Origin: Duganella aquatilis
Lineage (GTDB): Bacteria; Pseudomonadota; Gammaproteobacteria; Burkholderiales; Burkholderiaceae_D
Reading direction: 5' to 3'
Length of the DNA stretch: 64,000 nucleotides
Assembly (NCBI RefSeq): GCF_009674565.1
Contig: NZ_WKJL01000007.1
Location: forward strand, 124,001 to 188,000
The notes beneath the pieces were generated by a model, which saw nothing but the letters and a program-made list of their open reading frames with translations, ran no database searches and was not told the DNA's origin. Below, piece after piece: positions 1-9,463 of the stretch; the stretch's first letter is position 1; every line of letters starts with the position of its first letter. The position numbers and the translations under genes were made by a program.

Positions 1-1
1 C

Positions 2-1783
2 GCGGTTGCCGAGGAAGCCTGGCCGTCGGTGCGCAATGGCGATGAGATGCATGAGGCGCTGATGTCGGTGGCCTGCATCACGCCTGACGAGGCGGCGGGC
101 GAGGAAGGCTGGCAGGCATGGCTGGACGCCCTGGCCGCCGGCGGCCGCGCCACGCGCTTGCAGGACGCGGCCAGCGGCGCCGACCTGTGGGTAGCACTGG
201 AGCGCCTGGCCTGCGTGCAGGCGGCCTACCCGGCGGCCATCGCCACGCCGTCGCTGGCCAGGCCGCATGCGCGCGGCCAGGATTCGGCGGATGGCGACGC
301 GTCGGCGGAGGACTGGACGCGCGACGCGGCGCTGGTGGAGATCCTGCGCGCGCGTATGAGCGGCTTCGGGCCACAGACGGTGGCGGCGATTGCCGGCCCT
401 CTGGCGCTGCCCGCCTCCACCGTCACCATCGCGCTGACGCAACTGGAAAGCGAAGGCTACGTCATGCGCGGCCGTTTCACGCCTGGCGTCACGGCGGAGG
501 AATGGTGCGAACGCCATCTGCTGGCGCGCATCCACCGCTACACCATCAAGCGCCTGCGGCGCGAGATCGAGCCGGTGGAACGGCAGGACTTCATGCGCTT
601 CCTGTTCGAGTGGCAGCATCTGGCGCCGGACGCGCAGCTGCAGGGAATGGACACGCTGCCCGAAGTGCTGGCGCAGCTGGAAGGCTACGAAGCCGGCGCC
701 GGCGCCTGGGAAAGCGAACTGCTGGCCGCGCGCGTGCAGGATTACTCGTCGCTGTGGCTGGACGACTTGTGCCGGGCCGGCAAGATCGTCTGGACACGCG
801 TCGGTGCGCCGGCCAGCGCCGCCGGCGGCCCGGTGCGCACTACGCCGCTGGTGCTGCTGCCGCGCCGCCAGCTGGCGCTGTGGCATGCGCTGCCTGCGGT
901 GGCCGGCGAAGTGGAAGTGTCGCCGCGCGCGGCGCGCGTGCTGGAGGCGCTGCGGCGCGATGGCGCGATGTTCTTCGATGAGCTGTCGCACGACGCGCGC
1001 CTGCTGCCGGTGGAGCTGGAGAATACGCTGGGCGAGCTGGTGGCCACGGGCCTGGTCAACGCCGACAGCTACGCCGGGCTGCGCGCCATGCTGGTGCCGG
1101 CCAACAAGCGCGCCAGCAACGACAAGCGCCGCCGCCGTGGCGCCGGCCCGACGATGGAGGAAGCCGGCCGCTGGGCACTGGTCCGGCGCGGCGACGGCGT
1201 CACCATCACGGTCCGCCCGATCGAAACCGCTGCGCCAGCCGCAGCAGATGCCGGCGCGGCCGCCGCTGCCGCCGATGCGCCGCCTGCCATCCGCCCCGCG
1301 CCGCCAGCCCGCAAGCCGCGCACCGATCCGGAAACGCTGGAGCACATCGCCATGACGCTGTTGCGCCGCTACGGCGTGATGTTCTGGCGGCTGCTGGAGC
1401 GCGAGGCTAGCTGGATGCCCAGCTGGCGCGAACTGCTGCCCGTCTACCACCGCCTGGAAGCGCGCGGCGAAATCCGCGGCGGACGCTTCGTCGCCGGTTT
1501 GTCAGGCGAACAGTTCGCCCTGCCGGAAGCCATTCCCCTGCTGCGCGACATGCGCCGCCGGTCGCACGACGGCAGCTACGTCTGCATCTCGGCCGTCGAT
1601 CCGCTCAACCTGTGCGGCACCCTGCTCGCCGGCGACAAGGTAGCGGCGCTGGCCGGCAACCGCCTGCTGTTCCGCGACGGCGCCCCGGTCGCCACCCAGG
1701 TCGCCGGCAAATTCCACTACGCCCTGGGTGAAGAAGACCGTGAAACACTGCACGCATACCTGGTCGGCCGGCCGCCGGTGTAA
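2..1783 (+). CDS. lhr: Lhr-type DEAD/DEAH helicase, C-terminal part (5' end outside window)
   Basis: This is the C-terminal ~594 residues of a large Lhr-family ATP-dependent helicase; the reading frame is open to the left edge, so the ATPase motor lies outside the window. The visible part resembles the Lhr C-terminal extension: winged-helix-like segments, an Ala-rich linker near residue 410, then a block containing 'RRYGVMFWRLLEREASW', 'YHRLEARGEIRGGRFV' and 'GEQFALPEA', which is characteristic of Lhr C-termini. Lhr proteins translocate on single-stranded DNA and unwind RNA:DNA hybrids in repair, in the cytoplasm. The internal GTG at 29 is not a credible start. The next gene follows on the same strand after 47 bp. 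Family assignment is by motif recognition only. Confidence 0.85.
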   Translation, partial: AVAEEAWPSVRNGDEMHEALMSVACITPDEAAGEEGWQAWLDALAAGGRATRLQDAASGADLWVALERLACVQAAYPAAIATPSLARPHARGQDSADGDASAEDWTRDAALVEILRARMSGFGPQTVAAIAGPLALPASTVTIALTQLESEGYVMRGRFTPGVTAEEWCERHLLARIHRYTIKRLRREIEPVERQDFMRFLFEWQHLAPDAQLQGMDTLPEVLAQLEGYEAGAGAWESELLAARVQDYSSLWLDDLCRAGKIVWTRVGAPASAAGGPVRTTPLVLLPRRQLALWHALPAVAGEVEVSPRAARVLEALRRDGAMFFDELSHDARLLPVELENTLGELVATGLVNADSYAGLRAMLVPANKRASNDKRRRRGAGPTMEEAGRWALVRRGDGVTITVRPIETAAPAAADAGAAAAAADAPPAIRPAPPARKPRTDPETLEHIAMTLLRRYGVMFWRLLEREASWMPSWRELLPVYHRLEARGEIRGGRFVAGLSGEQFALPEAIPLLRDMRRRSHDGSYVCISAVDPLNLCGTLLAGDKVAALAGNRLLFRDGAPVATQVAGKFHYALGEEDRETLHAYLVGRPPV

Positions 1784-1830
1784 GCTCAACGTGGCTTACC
1801 GCACATAACACCGGCCGCACCGGGCGTAGC

Positions 1831-3855
1831 ATGGTCTCCATGAAAAAATCGCGCCCACTCAAAATATTTGCAGGCCTGCTCGCCACGTTGTTGCTGGTGC
1901 TGGTGGCAATCGTCATCTTCATCATGACCTTCGACTGGAACCGCGCACGCCCCTGGATCAACCACCGCGTCTCCGACAGCATCGGCCGAGAGTTCGCCAT
2001 CAACGGCGACCTGCGCGTCAAATGGGAGCAAGGCGATGACGCCGAATCTGGCTGGCGCCGCTACGTGCCGCGCCCGCGCATCAGCGCCAACGACGTCCAC
2101 ATCGCCAATCCGGCATGGACCAGCACCGGCCCGCAACTGGCCAGCGCCGGCAGCATCGTGGTCGCCATCCACCCGCTGCCGCTGCTGCACAAGGAAGTGG
2201 TCATCACCGACCTCGAAGTCGACAAGATCACCGTGGCCGCGCAACGCCGCGCCGACGGCAGCAACACCTGGACCTTCAAGGACAACGGCCCGTCCACCTG
2301 GGAAGTCGACATCCAGCGCCTGACGCTGGGCGACGGCGACCTGCGCTACCTGGACGACGGCATCAAGCTTGACCTGCGCGCCAAGGCCAGCGGCATCAAC
2401 GAAGGCGCCGATGCGCAGAAGTACGGCATCAAGTTTGATCTCAGCGGCAGCTACCGCGACGCCCCGGTCACCGGCGGCGGCAAGGTCGGCAAGGTGCTCG
2501 CGCTGACCGACGTCCACGCCAACTTCCCGGTGCAGGCCAACGCCAACCTGGGCAAGAACAAAATCGCCGTCGAAGGCATGCTGACCGATCCGCGCGCGCC
2601 GGCGGGGCTGGACCTGAAGCTGTCGCTGGCCGGCGCCAGCATGGCCGACCTGTATCCGCTGACCGGCGTGCTGCTGCCTGAAACGCCGCCTTACGCCACC
2701 ACCGGCCGCTTGATCGGCAAAAAGTCCGGCGCCATCTGGAACTGGACCTACAAGAACTTCACCGGCACCGTTGGCGGCAGCGACCTGGAAGGCACGCTCG
2801 CCTACAGTCCGCGCAGCCCGCGTCCCCTGCTGACCGGCGCCCTCACCTCGCGCCAGTTGCGGCTGGAAGACCTGGGCCCGACCATCGGCGCCGAAAGCAA
2901 CAGCAGCAAGGCCACGCGCGGCAAGCCGCAGAACCAGCCGGCCGACAAAGCCCTGCCGGTCGACCAGTTCAACACCGCCAAGTGGGATGCGCTGGACGCC
3001 GACGTCACCTTCACCGGCAAAAAGCTGATACGCACCCACGACATCCCGCTGAACGATATCCAGGCCCACATCAAGATGAACAACAAGGTGCTGACGCTGA
3101 CGCCGCTGAACTTCGGCATGGCCGGCGGCGACATCACCTCCAACATCAAGCTCGATGGCCGCCAGAAGGTGATCGACGCCGATATCCGCATGGCGGCACG
3201 CCACCTGAAGATCAACCAGCTGTTCCCGAAACTGGAATCGATGCAGGCCAGCGTCGGTGAAGTCAGCGCCGATGCAGCACTGGCCGGCAAAGGCAATTCC
3301 GTCTCCACCATGCTGGCGACGTCCAGCGGCGAACTGGGCGCCACCGTCAGCGAAGGCTCGGTCAGCAAATTCATTCTGGAAGCGGCGGGCCTGAACGTCG
3401 CCAACCTGGTGTTCGTCAAACTGTTTGGCGACCGTCAGGTGCAGCTGAACTGCCTGGCCGGCGACTTTGTGGTGGAACACGGCAAGGCGGACGCGCGCCG
3501 CTTCGTGGTCGACACGCAGGAAGCCGTCATCAACGTCAGCGGCAATGTGGACCTGGCCAAGGAAACGCTGGACCTGGACGTGCGCCCTCAAACCAAGGGC
3601 GTGCGCATCATCTCGCTGCGCACGCCGCTGTACGCGCGCGGCACCTTTACCAATCCGGACGTCGGTCCGCAAAAAGGCCCGTTGGCGCTGAAGGCCGGCG
3701 CCGCCGTGGCGCTGGCCAGCATCGTCAATCCGCTGGCGGCCGTGATTCCGCTGATCAATCCCGGCAAGGTCGACTCGATCGATTGCGGCGCCCTGCTGGC
3801 GCAAGCCAACAAGACCCGCAACGACGCCAAAACGCAGCCGATCAAGAAGAAGTAA
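1831..3855 (+). CDS. AsmA family protein
   Basis: Encodes 674 residues with one N-terminal membrane anchor (about residues 9-32) followed by a long periplasmic region rich in beta-strand-type alternation. The segment just after the anchor, around 'FDWNRARPWINHRVSDSIGREFAINGDLRV', is the typical AsmA N-terminal signature. The C-terminus contains the AsmA-2 type 'DFVVEHGKADARRFVVDTQEAVINVSG' strand repeats and ends with a short Lys-rich tail. AsmA-like proteins are inner-membrane-anchored bridge-like proteins implicated in phospholipid transport to the outer membrane. Either ATG 1831 or ATG 1840 could be the start; neither has a strong ribosome binding site. The 3' end overlaps the convergent GH127 gene by 14 bp. 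Confidence 0.88.
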   Translation: MVSMKKSRPLKIFAGLLATLLLVLVAIVIFIMTFDWNRARPWINHRVSDSIGREFAINGDLRVKWEQGDDAESGWRRYVPRPRISANDVHIANPAWTSTGPQLASAGSIVVAIHPLPLLHKEVVITDLEVDKITVAAQRRADGSNTWTFKDNGPSTWEVDIQRLTLGDGDLRYLDDGIKLDLRAKASGINEGADAQKYGIKFDLSGSYRDAPVTGGGKVGKVLALTDVHANFPVQANANLGKNKIAVEGMLTDPRAPAGLDLKLSLAGASMADLYPLTGVLLPETPPYATTGRLIGKKSGAIWNWTYKNFTGTVGGSDLEGTLAYSPRSPRPLLTGALTSRQLRLEDLGPTIGAESNSSKATRGKPQNQPADKALPVDQFNTAKWDALDADVTFTGKKLIRTHDIPLNDIQAHIKMNNKVLTLTPLNFGMAGGDITSNIKLDGRQKVIDADIRMAARHLKINQLFPKLESMQASVGEVSADAALAGKGNSVSTMLATSSGELGATVSEGSVSKFILEAAGLNVANLVFVKLFGDRQVQLNCLAGDFVVEHGKADARRFVVDTQEAVINVSGNVDLAKETLDLDVRPQTKGVRIISLRTPLYARGTFTNPDVGPQKGPLALKAGAAVALASIVNPLAAVIPLINPGKVDSIDCGALLAQANKTRNDAKTQPIKKK

Positions 3856-6229
3856 CGGCGCGCTGCGTGAACAGCCGCACGCCGAACACCGGGCCGGCTG
3901 TGTGGCCCGGTTCCGGATCGAAGCGCACCACCACGCCGGCCTTGCCGGTGGTGAGACGCTCCGGCACCGCATATTCCTGGTCGATGAACACGCCGGGATT
4001 GCTGCCATCCAGCTTGACGTGGGCGATGCGCTCGCCATCGATGCTGATATAGAAATCGCGGTTGCGCTCCTCGCCCCAGTAGCTCGCCTGCAGCACCAGC
4101 GGCCCGTTGGCGCACTTCATGCGGAAGCTGAAATAACCGCCGGTACGGGCATCGCGGCCGTTGCGGCCACGGTAGGACACCGGGTATGAAATATCCGATT
4201 GCAGGTCGTGGTCGCGCTCCGGCTGCATTTCGCCCAGATGCATCACGTCCACCGAGCGGTCCGACAAATCCTTGAGCCGCGCCTCCTCCTTGCGGAAAGC
4301 CACTTCCGAGGCCGCCCATTCCTCTTCCGTGTAGGCGTTGAAGTAGACCGCCGCGCGCCGTTCGTACTGCGAGAAGAACGGCGTGAACTTCATGTCGCCC
4401 GGCCGGCCGCTGCCCACGCTGCGATACACGGCCTGGCGCTTGTCCGCTTCCGCAAAGGCGCCAAGGATATTGGCGCCCACCAGCGCCGGCGCCAGTCCGC
4501 TGAACGGCTTGTCGGCCGCGCCCAGGTCGGCGGCCAGCACCATCGGACCGCGCAGCAGCGCCACCACGTGGTCGTTGCCGGCGGCGGCTTCCAGGCGCAG
4601 GTCCAGCGGCAGCGCCAGGCGCACGCTGTCGCCGGCCTTCCAGCGGCGGCGTATCAGCACATAGCCCTTGTTCTTGGCCGCCACGTGCGGCTTGCCATTG
4701 ACCAGCACCGTGTGCCGCGACGCCCAGGCCGGAATGCGCAGCGCCACGGTGAAGTACCGCTGTCCCGCCAGCCGCCGCACCTTGAGGTCGATGTCGCCTT
4801 CGAACGGGTAGCGCGTGTTCAGTTCCAGTCTGGCGGCTGCGGCCTGCCATTCCACCGTCGACGGGATGTACAGGTTGACGAACAGCGTGTCGCCATTCTC
4901 CCAGTAGATCGAATCGCCATGCTTGGCGTGGCTCTCCATGCCGGACAACACGCAGCACCAGAAGTCGTTCTCCTCGCTGGAGTATTCGCGCGCCACGCCG
5001 GACATCAACGGCGTCATGTACGTGAACATGCCGGTGCTCGGATTCTGGTGCGCCAGGATGTGGTTCAGGTGCGTGCGCTCGTAGTAGTCGAAGTACGCGG
5101 CATCCGGCGCCCAGCTGTAAAGGTGGCGCGTCATCTTCAGCATGTTGTAGCTGCAGCAGGCTTCGCAGGTCTGCTCGGTGATGTGGGCGGCGATGCTGTC
5201 CGGCGCCGAGAAGTATTCGCGGTCGCCGTTGCCGCCAATGACGTAGCTGTGGTGTTGCGTCACGCGCTTCCAGAAGAAGTCCACCGCGTTGGCGTCGCTC
5301 TGGCGGCCGGTCAGCTCGTGCAGGCGCGCCAGACCGATCAGCTTGGGGATCTGCGTGTTGGAGTGCAGGTTGGCCAGTTCGTCGCGGCCCTGCGTCAGCG
5401 GCAGCAGCACCTTGGTGTGGTACAGGCGCTGCGCCAATGCCAGCCAGCGCTTGTCCTGCGTGCGCGCATACAGTTCGGCGAAGCTTTCGTTGATACCGCC
5501 ATGTTCGCAGGCCAGCACCAGCTGCACCTGCTCGTCGTTCAGCGCGGCGAACACCTTGTCGATGTAGCCGGCCAGGCCCAGCGCCACTTGCAGCGCCTGG
5601 TCGTTGCCGGCATAGGTCTGCGCGTCGAACAGGCCGGCGAACACCTTGTGCCAGTTATACAACGGCACCCAGCAGCCATTCAGGTCGAAGCCTGCCGAGC
5701 GGATCTCGCCGCGCATGATCTCAGGGAAGATCTCCTTGCCGTCCACCACCGTGCCATCCTTGCGCTTGCGCATGAAGCCGGCCGCGTAACCGTCGCCCTG
5801 CGCCTGCTGCACGCGCGCCAGTTCCGCCACGATGTAGTCGATGCGCGGCTTCAGCGCCGGCGTGCCGGTTTGCGCATACATCAGCGACAGCGCGGACAGG
5901 TAGTGGCCCAGTCCTTCGCCGGCGATGGTGTCGGATTCCCAGCCGCCGTAGATGGCGCCCTTGACCGGCAGGCCGGCGAAGCGGTGGTAGTTGTGCAGGA
6001 AGCGGTCGGCGCTCAGGCGCAGCAAATAAGCTTGATTAGCCTGCACCGCATCCAGGTAGACGGAAGGCAGCAGACGCACCGCCGACAGTGGCACGGCGTT
6101 GGCGGCGGCGGGAATGCTGCTGCCGGCCGAAGCAGCGGTGGCGCGGGCGTTCCAGCCGGAGATCAATCCCAGGCCGGCGGCTCCGCGCAGCACCAGTCGG
6201 CGATGATGGAACGAGGACAAGGCGCGCAT
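3842..6229 (-). CDS. Glycoside hydrolase family 127, beta-L-arabinofuranosidase-like
   Basis: Encodes 795 residues with a Tat-like export signal ('HRRLVLRGAAGLGL' at residues 9-22), so a periplasmic or secreted enzyme is likely. The alpha/alpha-barrel carries the GH127 zinc-thiolate site: Glu356 and Cys358 in 'CEACCSYNML' and Cys425-Cys426 in 'FWCC', which match Glu338/Cys340/Cys417/Cys418 of the characterised Bifidobacterium enzyme HypBA1; Cys425 would be the nucleophile. About 150 extra C-terminal residues ('GYFSFRMKCANG' onward) form a beta-rich domain common in proteobacterial GH127 proteins. Expected role is removal of L-arabinofuranose from plant-type glycans. The ATG at 6229 is chosen because AGGAAA lies just upstream and the longer frame lacks an export signal. 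Confidence 0.9.
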   Translation of the reverse strand: MRALSSFHHRRLVLRGAAGLGLISGWNARATAASAGSSIPAAANAVPLSAVRLLPSVYLDAVQANQAYLLRLSADRFLHNYHRFAGLPVKGAIYGGWESDTIAGEGLGHYLSALSLMYAQTGTPALKPRIDYIVAELARVQQAQGDGYAAGFMRKRKDGTVVDGKEIFPEIMRGEIRSAGFDLNGCWVPLYNWHKVFAGLFDAQTYAGNDQALQVALGLAGYIDKVFAALNDEQVQLVLACEHGGINESFAELYARTQDKRWLALAQRLYHTKVLLPLTQGRDELANLHSNTQIPKLIGLARLHELTGRQSDANAVDFFWKRVTQHHSYVIGGNGDREYFSAPDSIAAHITEQTCEACCSYNMLKMTRHLYSWAPDAAYFDYYERTHLNHILAHQNPSTGMFTYMTPLMSGVAREYSSEENDFWCCVLSGMESHAKHGDSIYWENGDTLFVNLYIPSTVEWQAAAARLELNTRYPFEGDIDLKVRRLAGQRYFTVALRIPAWASRHTVLVNGKPHVAAKNKGYVLIRRRWKAGDSVRLALPLDLRLEAAAGNDHVVALLRGPMVLAADLGAADKPFSGLAPALVGANILGAFAEADKRQAVYRSVGSGRPGDMKFTPFFSQYERRAAVYFNAYTEEEWAASEVAFRKEEARLKDLSDRSVDVMHLGEMQPERDHDLQSDISYPVSYRGRNGRDARTGGYFSFRMKCANGPLVLQASYWGEERNRDFYISIDGERIAHVKLDGSNPGVFIDQEYAVPERLTTGKAGVVVRFDPEPGHTAGPVFGVRLFTQRAVTSS

Positions 6230-6361
6230 GGATTTCCTGAATTGGATTAGTATCCCGATAATGTACCCCGTCCACCGTCGCACGTCTTGCATGACAGGAG
6301 CACGAAAAATGACGAATTCTGCACAACACTGCAGCGCCCCGGCCACAGTCCACGGAGCACC

Positions 6362-7798
6362 ATGAGCGCCGCGCCACACCAGGGCTGCGACCGCGCCATC
6401 GCCGCAGCCGCAGCCGCCAACGTGCCTGCCGGCGCAACCGCAAGCACGCCGGCAGGCACCGACCATCCGCGCATTGTGCTGGCCACCACCATCCTGGCCT
6501 CCAGCCTGGCCTTCATTGACGGCTCGGTGGTGAACGTGGGCCTGCCGGCCATCGGCCGCAGTCTGAACGCCGACGGCGGCGTGCTGTCGTGGATCATCAA
6601 CGGCTACCTGCTGCCACTCAGCGCCCTGTTGCTACTGGGTGGCGCGGCCGGCGACCGTTTCGGCCGCCGACGCATACTGGTGCTGGGCGTGAGCCTGTTC
6701 GCGCTGGCGTCCGCCTTGTGCGCGCTGGCGCCGTCGGCCGGCCTGCTGGTCGCCGGACGCATCGCGCAGGGCGTGGGGGCGGCGCTGCTGATGCCCAACA
6801 GCCTGGCCATCCTCGGCACACACTTTGAAGGCGAAGCGCGCGGACGCGCCATCGGCATCTGGGCCGCGGTGGGCGCGGCGGCCGGCGCCATCGGCCCCTT
6901 GCTGGGCGGCTGGCTGGTCGACGTCACGGGCTGGCGCTCGATCTTCTTCATCAACCTGCCGCTGGCGGCAGCGGCCATCTTCCTCGCCCTGCGCTACCTG
7001 CGCGACGAGCAGCAGGCGGCCGGCGCCACGCTCGATATTTCAGGCGCCGCCACGGCCAGCATCGGCCTGGGCGCGCTCACCTGGGGGCTGACGGTGGCCA
7101 CCAGCGGCGCCGGCCTGCACTGGGAATCCGGCCTGGCGATCGCCGCCGGCATCGTGCTGATGCTGCTGTTCCTGCGCATCGAACAACGCGCCGGCGACAA
7201 CGCCATGCTGCCACTGTCGCTGTTCCGTTCGCACAGCTTCAGCGGCCTGAATCTGATGACCTTTTTATTGTATGGCGCGCTGGGTGCGCTGCTGCTGGTG
7301 CTGCCGTTCGTGCTGATCGAATACGACCACTACTCGGCCAGCGCGGCCGGCGCCGCCCTGCTGCCGCTGCCGGTGGTGATCGCGCTCGCCTCGTCCACCA
7401 TGGGCCGGCTGGCCGGCAAGCTGGGGCCACGGCTGCCGCTGACGGCCGGCCCGGTCATCGTCGCCGCCGGCTTCATGCTGTCGATGCGCATTGGCGGCGG
7501 CAGCTACTGGACCACCACGCTGCCGGCCATGCTGGTGATCGCCATCGGCATGGCGGTGGCAGTGGCGCCGCTGACCACGGCCGTGCTGTCGTCGGTGGAC
7601 GCCGGCCATAGCGGCGTCGCCTCCGGCTTCAACAGCGCGGTGGCGCGCGCCGGCGGTTTGTTCACCACCGCGCTACTGGCGTCGGTATTGAGCGCGCAAG
7701 GCGCGGCGCTGCTGGACGCCTTCCACGTGGCGGCGCTGGCCTGCGCCGTCACCGCCCTGGCCAGCGCGGCCTGCGCCTGGCGCTGGATCGACGCCTGA
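6362..7798 (+). CDS. DHA2-type MFS multidrug efflux transporter
   Basis: Encodes 478 residues and about 14 hydrophobic segments, the DHA2 (14-TMS drug:H+ antiporter) topology. Motif D1-like 'LDxSVVNVGLPAIG' is present as 'FIDGSVVNVGLPAIGRSL', followed by motif A 'GDRFGRRRIL' in the first cytoplasmic loop and motif C-like 'GAAAGAIGPLLGGWLVD'. It would export hydrophobic drugs from the inner membrane. The in-frame GTG/ATG candidates upstream (from 6287) give a non-membrane leader; ATG 6362 has GGAGC upstream. It is divergent from the GH127 gene and convergent with the UBP zinc-finger gene (1 bp gap). Confidence 0.9.
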   Translation: MSAAPHQGCDRAIAAAAAANVPAGATASTPAGTDHPRIVLATTILASSLAFIDGSVVNVGLPAIGRSLNADGGVLSWIINGYLLPLSALLLLGGAAGDRFGRRRILVLGVSLFALASALCALAPSAGLLVAGRIAQGVGAALLMPNSLAILGTHFEGEARGRAIGIWAAVGAAAGAIGPLLGGWLVDVTGWRSIFFINLPLAAAAIFLALRYLRDEQQAAGATLDISGAATASIGLGALTWGLTVATSGAGLHWESGLAIAAGIVLMLLFLRIEQRAGDNAMLPLSLFRSHSFSGLNLMTFLLYGALGALLLVLPFVLIEYDHYSASAAGAALLPLPVVIALASSTMGRLAGKLGPRLPLTAGPVIVAAGFMLSMRIGGGSYWTTTLPAMLVIAIGMAVAVAPLTTAVLSSVDAGHSGVASGFNSAVARAGGLFTTALLASVLSAQGAALLDAFHVAALACAVTALASAACAWRWIDA

Positions 7799-7799
7799 C

Positions 7800-8066
7800 T
7801 CAGATGGTGTCGAACATCTTGCGGTCGATATAGCACCAGCCCCACTCCTCGTCCGGCTGGGCCGACTGCATCATGGCGTGGCCGGTCTGCTCGAAGTGCT
7901 TGGTGGCGTGGCGGTTCTTCGACTGGTCGCAGCAGCCGACGTGGCCGCAGCTCAGGCATTTGCGCAGATGGACCCAGGTGTCGCCGGTTTTCAGGCACTC
8001 TTCGCAGCCGTTGGTGTTGGCGTGGTGCGTGTGGATCTGGTTGAAGTGCTGGCATTGCTGGCTCAT
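7800..8066 (-). CDS. UBP-type zinc finger domain protein
   Basis: An 88-residue stand-alone zf-UBP domain: 'CQHFNQIH', 'CEEC', 'CLSCGHVGCCDQSKNRHATKHFEQTGH' give the Cys/His ligand set of the family. In eukaryotes this fold binds the ubiquitin C-terminus; the role of the small bacterial versions is not established, though they are common next to transporters and redox genes. The start at 8066 has a strong GGGAGG ribosome binding site 5 bp away. No membrane or export signal, so cytoplasmic. Confidence 0.9.
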   Translation of the reverse strand: MSQQCQHFNQIHTHHANTNGCEECLKTGDTWVHLRKCLSCGHVGCCDQSKNRHATKHFEQTGHAMMQSAQPDEEWGWCYIDRKMFDTI

Positions 8067-8161
8067 CGCGCCTCCCGTTGTTCAAAACATGCAGTCTACC
8101 GCGTCGGCACGGGAACAGGCTCTCCCGTTCGGTTGGTTCGATACCTTCGGGAAAATTCTGG

Positions 8162-8198
8162 TTGACTTTTTAATTGAGACGATTACAATCACAATTAA
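8162..8198 (+). promoter_or_regulatory. Promoter with overlapping inverted repeat upstream of the RND operon
   Basis: TTGACT at 8162-8167 and TACAAT at 8184-8189 with a 16-bp spacer form a good sigma-70 promoter. An inverted repeat TTAATTG (8170-8176) / CAATTAA (8192-8198) brackets the -10 element, a position where repressor binding would block transcription. The MarR-family gene downstream of the pump operon is an obvious candidate regulator; that link is inference. Confidence 0.5.
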
Positions 8199-8206
8199 CT
8201 TGCCAG

Positions 8207-8225
8207 CCCCTTCCTTGTTGAGGGG
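8207..8225 (+). other. Leader hairpin upstream of the RND operon
   Basis: CCCCT (8207-8211) pairs with AGGGG (8221-8225) around a 9-nt loop, followed by a U-rich stretch in RNA (tttaatttta). It lies in the untranslated leader about 50 bp before the adaptor gene, so it could act as an attenuator or simply structure the leader. A second dyad, GTGT/ACAC around 8243-8254, follows. Weak evidence. Confidence 0.3.
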
Positions 8226-8276
8226 TTTAATTTTACCTCAAAGTGTGCATATACACATTCAATAAAAGGATCTCTT

Positions 8277-9461
8277 ATGCTCTTCACAGACTACAAGCTG
8301 CGCCCCTTGGTGGCGGCATTGGCGGCAGGCGGCCTGGCCGCCGCCCTTCTCAGCGGCTGCGGTGATGCCAACAGCAAGGCGGCGCCCGCCGCCGCAGGCG
8401 CGCCGATCACCGCCGCCGTGGTGGTTGAACGCAGCGTGACGCCAACCCAGGAATTCTCCGGCCGGCTGGAATCCATCGAGCGCGTCGACATCCGCGCCCG
8501 CGTCGGCGGCTTCATCACGGCGGTCAACATTCAGCCCGGCGGCAAGGTCAAAAAAGGACAGGTGCTGTTCGTGATCGATCCACGTCCCTTCCAGGCCGAA
8601 GCCAACCGCGCCGAAGCGGCCGCCCTCTCCGCCCGCGCCAAGGCCGAACTGGCGCACCTGGAACTGGCCCGCGCCGAAAAGCTGCTGGCCGATAAAGCCA
8701 TCGCCCAGCGCGAATACGACGAACGCGCCTCCGGCCTGAAAGAGCTGGACGCCAACGCCCGCGCCGCCGCCGCCCAGTACGAAACCGCGAAACTGAACCT
8801 GTCCTACACCCAGGTTACGGCGCCCATCGACGGCCGCGTCGGCAAGGCGGAAATCACCATCGGCAACCTGGTCGACCAGACCGCCGTGCTGACCTCCATG
8901 GTCTCCGACGACAAAATCTACGCCAGCTTCGACGGCGACGAATCGACTTACCTGAACGTCGGCGCCCACGCCCACAGCGGCCATCCGGTCAAGGTGCGCA
9001 TCGGCCTGGCCAACGAAACCGGCTTCCCGCACGAAGGCCAGCTGGAATTCGTCGACAACCAGCTGGATTCGCGCAGCGGCGCGGTGCGCATGCGCGCCGT
9101 CTTTGCCAACGGCGACAACCTGTTGGCGCCCGGCCTGTTCGCCCGCGTGCAGGTGGAAACCGGCGGCGCCGGCCAGCACAGCGCGGTGCTGATCAACGAC
9201 CAGGCGGTGAGCACGGACCAGAGCCGCAAATTCGTCTACGTGGTCGACAAGGACAACAAGGCCGAGTACCGCCAGGTCGCGCTGGGCCAGACCGCCGACG
9301 GCCTGCGCATCGTCCGCTCCGGTCTGAAAGCCGGCGAGAAAATCGTCGTCAACGGCCTGCAGCGCGTGCATCCGGGCGCGCCGCTGGCGCCACAAATAGT
9401 GGCCATGGATGACAAGCCGGCCGACGCCAAGGTCGCCGCAGCCGACAGCAAAGGACATTGA
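8277..9461 (+). CDS. RND efflux periplasmic adaptor (MexA/AcrA-like lipoprotein)
   Basis: Encodes 394 residues; the lipobox 'LLSGC' places the lipidated cysteine at residue 28, so the protein is anchored in the inner membrane facing the periplasm. The MFP architecture is visible: 'VDIRARVGGFITAVNIQPGGKVKKGQVLFVIDP' (first lipoyl half), an Ala/Glu-rich alpha-helical hairpin near residues 100-160, the second lipoyl half at 'NLSYTQVTAPIDGRVGKAEITIGNLV', then the beta-barrel. It links the permease encoded 2 bp downstream to the outer-membrane factor. Ribosome binding site AAAGGA. Substrates cannot be told from sequence. Confidence 0.95.
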   Translation: MLFTDYKLRPLVAALAAGGLAAALLSGCGDANSKAAPAAAGAPITAAVVVERSVTPTQEFSGRLESIERVDIRARVGGFITAVNIQPGGKVKKGQVLFVIDPRPFQAEANRAEAAALSARAKAELAHLELARAEKLLADKAIAQREYDERASGLKELDANARAAAAQYETAKLNLSYTQVTAPIDGRVGKAEITIGNLVDQTAVLTSMVSDDKIYASFDGDESTYLNVGAHAHSGHPVKVRIGLANETGFPHEGQLEFVDNQLDSRSGAVRMRAVFANGDNLLAPGLFARVQVETGGAGQHSAVLINDQAVSTDQSRKFVYVVDKDNKAEYRQVALGQTADGLRIVRSGLKAGEKIVVNGLQRVHPGAPLAPQIVAMDDKPADAKVAAADSKGH

Positions 9462-9463
9462 TC

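Noticed and set aside
1786..4038. Long minus-strand open frame opposite AsmA
   Set aside because: It is an antisense shadow of the GC-rich AsmA gene; no recognisable domain, odd composition, and AsmA is clear.
4199..6250. Long plus-strand open frame opposite GH127
   Set aside because: His/Arg/Val-rich shadow translation with no family features; the GH127 catalytic residues lie on the other strand.
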